From the NCBI GenBank assembly GCA_040758525.1, contig JBFLVQ010000610.1, positions 1 through 5,835 on the forward strand: a DNA stretch of 5,835 nucleotides. The letters run 5' to 3'. The position numbers were made by a program, and so were the translations under genes. The stretch is from JBFLVQ01 sp040758525 (lineage in GTDB: Bacteria > Acidobacteriota > Blastocatellia > Chloracidobacteriales > JADJPF01). This document shows, piece after piece, positions 4,931 through 5,835 of this stretch. Numbering within the stretch: position 1 is the stretch's first letter; every line of letters starts with the position of its first letter. The notes beneath the pieces are model-generated. The model did no database searches, was not told where the DNA came from, and saw only the letters and a program-made list of their open reading frames with translations.

Positions 4931-5013
4931 ATATGTAACACAGGTAACAATATCTGTGCATACATTTACCTTACTATTTCCCAGACGGATGTAATGTTCG
5001 TCTGGTTTTTTTT
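4931..5013 (+). ncRNA. Candidate small RNA of about 50-85 nt
   Basis: Between the peptidase gene and the terminator at 4981-5013 no frame looks coding, yet the stretch has the parts of a transcription unit. Candidate -10 boxes are TATATT (4919-4924, 14 bp after the third TTTACA) or TATGTA (4932-4937, 16 bp after TTGTTA 4910-4915). TTGATA (4928-4933) with TATCTG (4951-4956, spacer 17) is another pair. The transcript would therefore start near 4931, 4944 or 4963 and end at the terminator. It would contain GTAACA-type repeats and the terminator stem, like many Hfq-type sRNAs with a 3' hairpin plus U-tail. The start chosen here is the first option. An alternative is that the terminator simply ends the peptidase mRNA 180 nt after its stop. 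Confidence 0.4.
4981..5013 (+). terminator. Rho-independent terminator
   Basis: CCAGACGGA (4981-4989) pairs with TTCGTCTGG (4997-5005) as a 9-bp stem with one G-U pair and a 7-nt loop, directly followed by eight T residues (5006-5013). The stem base is GC-rich, so this is a textbook intrinsic terminator for + strand transcription. It ends either the candidate sRNA or a long 3' UTR of the peptidase message. Confidence 0.9.
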
Positions 5014-5273
5014 CGTTACAGTTGACCACCCTTCCAGGTTTGCACCTACTATTATGGCTAAGAAGGAAAGATCCAACAAGCACAAAATTTTACATTTATC
5101 TAAACCCCTGAAATTCACCTGTTTTCCCTGATAAAACTTAGCCAATTAACTAGATGTGGAGAACCATAGAGATATTTTGTGGCTAGCATTAGGAACATTG
5201 AGGCTAGCTACCTTTGATAAGTTGCTTATCAATATTATTGTTGAATAAAATCGCCTAAAGGATTTGAGAAGCG
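5014..5273. other. Intergenic leader of the right-edge gene, no gene seen
   Basis: This is AT-rich DNA without a convincing coding frame. A 25-codon + frame (ATG at 5054) lacks a ribosome binding site. It holds two GGCTAGC heptamers (5181-5187 and 5202-5208, 21 bp apart, which is two helical turns) and the dyad at 5214-5232. A promoter for the right-edge gene must lie here, but no good -35/-10 pair is evident. Confidence 0.4.
5214..5232. promoter_or_regulatory. 19-bp dyad upstream of the right-edge gene
   Basis: TTGATAAG (5214-5221) and CTTATCAA (5225-5232) are exact complements around TTG, about 42 bp before the GTG start. TTGAT and ATCAA resemble FNR half-sites, but the spacing (9 instead of 4) is wrong for FNR. 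No T-run follows, so it is not a terminator. Position and symmetry suit an operator. Confidence 0.4.
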
Positions 5274-5835
5274 GTGCAGAACATATTAGCGCAAGAAGAT
5301 AAGTTTTGGCTTTATCCAACAATGGGTAGAGTAATTGTATTGATAATATCAATTGTGATTGCGACGATAGGTGTTTTCTTAATCAATCTTTGTAAACAGC
5401 CGCCCTCTTCAAAAGAGGTGGTCTTACCATCTTCTAACAAAGATATCTTGCTTAGCCCAACAACTAATAGAATCATAACAACCCTTGATCAAGAAGAGGA
5501 TAAATTTATCAGTTATGATGGCAGGAATGTTCCTATCAATGCCCTAGCTGATCTAGCGCGCTTCATTAATGGCCATGTAGAGAGTAAGACGACTGAGATG
5601 TGTGAAGCTTTTCTTATGCCTAACTGTGTTCCTTCGACATCAAGATACGACGCATCAAATGATCCTATTTGGGATGAGAGGTTTTATAATGCCCAAATTA
5701 TCCAGGTTAAGGTAAATGGGAAGAAGAGTAAAGGACTTCTTATGCTGAAGCTTTCTCAGAGAATATCTAGGTATAAAGAGAGTTATAGATATTTTTTCTT
5801 TAAGAAATGGAGCCAGGGTTATCTTAGAGAGGTTG
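5274..5835 (+). CDS. Membrane-anchored protein of unknown function (partial, runs off right edge)
   Basis: An uninterrupted + frame of 187 codons runs to the window edge. An in-frame TGA at 5265-5267 forces the start after it. GTG at 5274 is preferred, with AAAGGA 11 nt and GAGAAG 2 nt upstream. The first ATG (5322, residue 17) has no Shine-Dalgarno site. After about 17 residues comes one transmembrane helix (about 18-38, GRVIVLIISIVIATIGVFLI), then a low-complexity linker rich in Ser, Pro and Thr. A soluble domain follows, presumably periplasmic (N-in type anchor), with two Cys (MCEAFLMPNC) and a basic, aromatic end (RYKESYRYFFFKKW). The topology of a short cytoplasmic tail, one helix and a periplasmic domain is that of VirB8/DotI-like secretion components, among many others, but I see no family motif, so no function is assigned. 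Confidence 0.75.
   Translation, partial: MQNILAQEDKFWLYPTMGRVIVLIISIVIATIGVFLINLCKQPPSSKEVVLPSSNKDILLSPTTNRIITTLDQEEDKFISYDGRNVPINALADLARFINGHVESKTTEMCEAFLMPNCVPSTSRYDASNDPIWDERFYNAQIIQVKVNGKKSKGLLMLKLSQRISRYKESYRYFFFKKWSQGYLREV

Noticed and set aside
4895..5131. 78-codon + strand frame
   Set aside because: It runs straight through the strong intrinsic terminator at 4981-5013, has no ribosome binding site and has an intergenic-like composition.
5214..5232. Dyad TTGATAAG-TTG-CTTATCAA as an FNR or Fur box
   Set aside because: FNR needs TTGAT-N4-ATCAA and here the spacer is 9. The Fur consensus matches poorly. It is kept only as an unnamed dyad.
5146..5352. 68-codon - strand frame
   Set aside because: It is antisense to the leader and start of the right-edge gene. 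Its hydrophobicity mirrors the transmembrane segment on the other strand.
1..5835. CRISPR array, tRNA/rRNA genes, toxin-antitoxin or phage-defence module
   Set aside because: No regularly spaced repeats with unique spacers, no cloverleaf, and no paired small toxin/antitoxin genes were seen. The Fic relic is decayed and has no adjacent antitoxin gene that I can recognise.

Overview
The window is 5.8 kb of AT-rich bacterial DNA. Coding stretches are roughly 40-50 % G+C by hand count and intergenic stretches lower. It looks like an accessory region of a proteobacterial chromosome, possibly a gammaproteobacterium of the Legionellales type. That placement rests only on general impression (Shine-Dalgarno sites, the IS66 subgroup, Fic and GNAT sequence flavour) and is weak. 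Intact single genes are separated by decayed mobile-element and gene remnants, which is the usual look of genome flux.

Layout. Positions 1-512 hold two transposase remnants facing each other: the last 33 codons of a possible transposase on + and an internally deleted IS66-type transposase on -. Positions 751-2064 hold a tight two-gene + strand operon: an AraC-type regulator with a GyrI-like effector-binding domain, then a small VOC (glyoxalase/bleomycin-resistance fold) protein. This pair is richer in G+C than its surroundings and reads as a small-molecule sensing and detoxification cassette. Positions 2065-2809 are a gene graveyard. They contain a decayed Fic-domain (AMPylase-type) gene on -, still recognisable by an intact HPFLDGNGR motif, and a sharply bounded patch of about 64 % G+C with a perfect 9-bp palindromic stem and no identifiable gene.

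Positions 2810-3704 hold two - strand genes, a small cupin followed by a GNAT acetyltransferase. The 73-bp gap and the cupin stop codon carry two strong palindromes. Positions 3705-4141 hold the cupin promoter region and a probably degraded ORF. Positions 4172-4801 encode a secreted protein with a signal peptide and an HExxH...GxxDxxFG arrangement, read here as an aspzincin (M35-like) zinc metallopeptidase.

Downstream lies an ORF-free unit that may be a small RNA gene. It has three TTTACA hexamers spaced exactly 11 bp apart (reverse complement TGTAAA, resembling CpxR half-sites), promoter-like hexamers, and a near-perfect rho-independent terminator at 4981-5013. The right edge (5274-5835) is the start of an unrecognised membrane-anchored protein that runs out of the window, preceded by a 19-bp dyad.

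No convincing multi-gene novel system is visible. The most interesting items are the candidate sRNA unit, the compact secreted metallopeptidase and the Fic relic.
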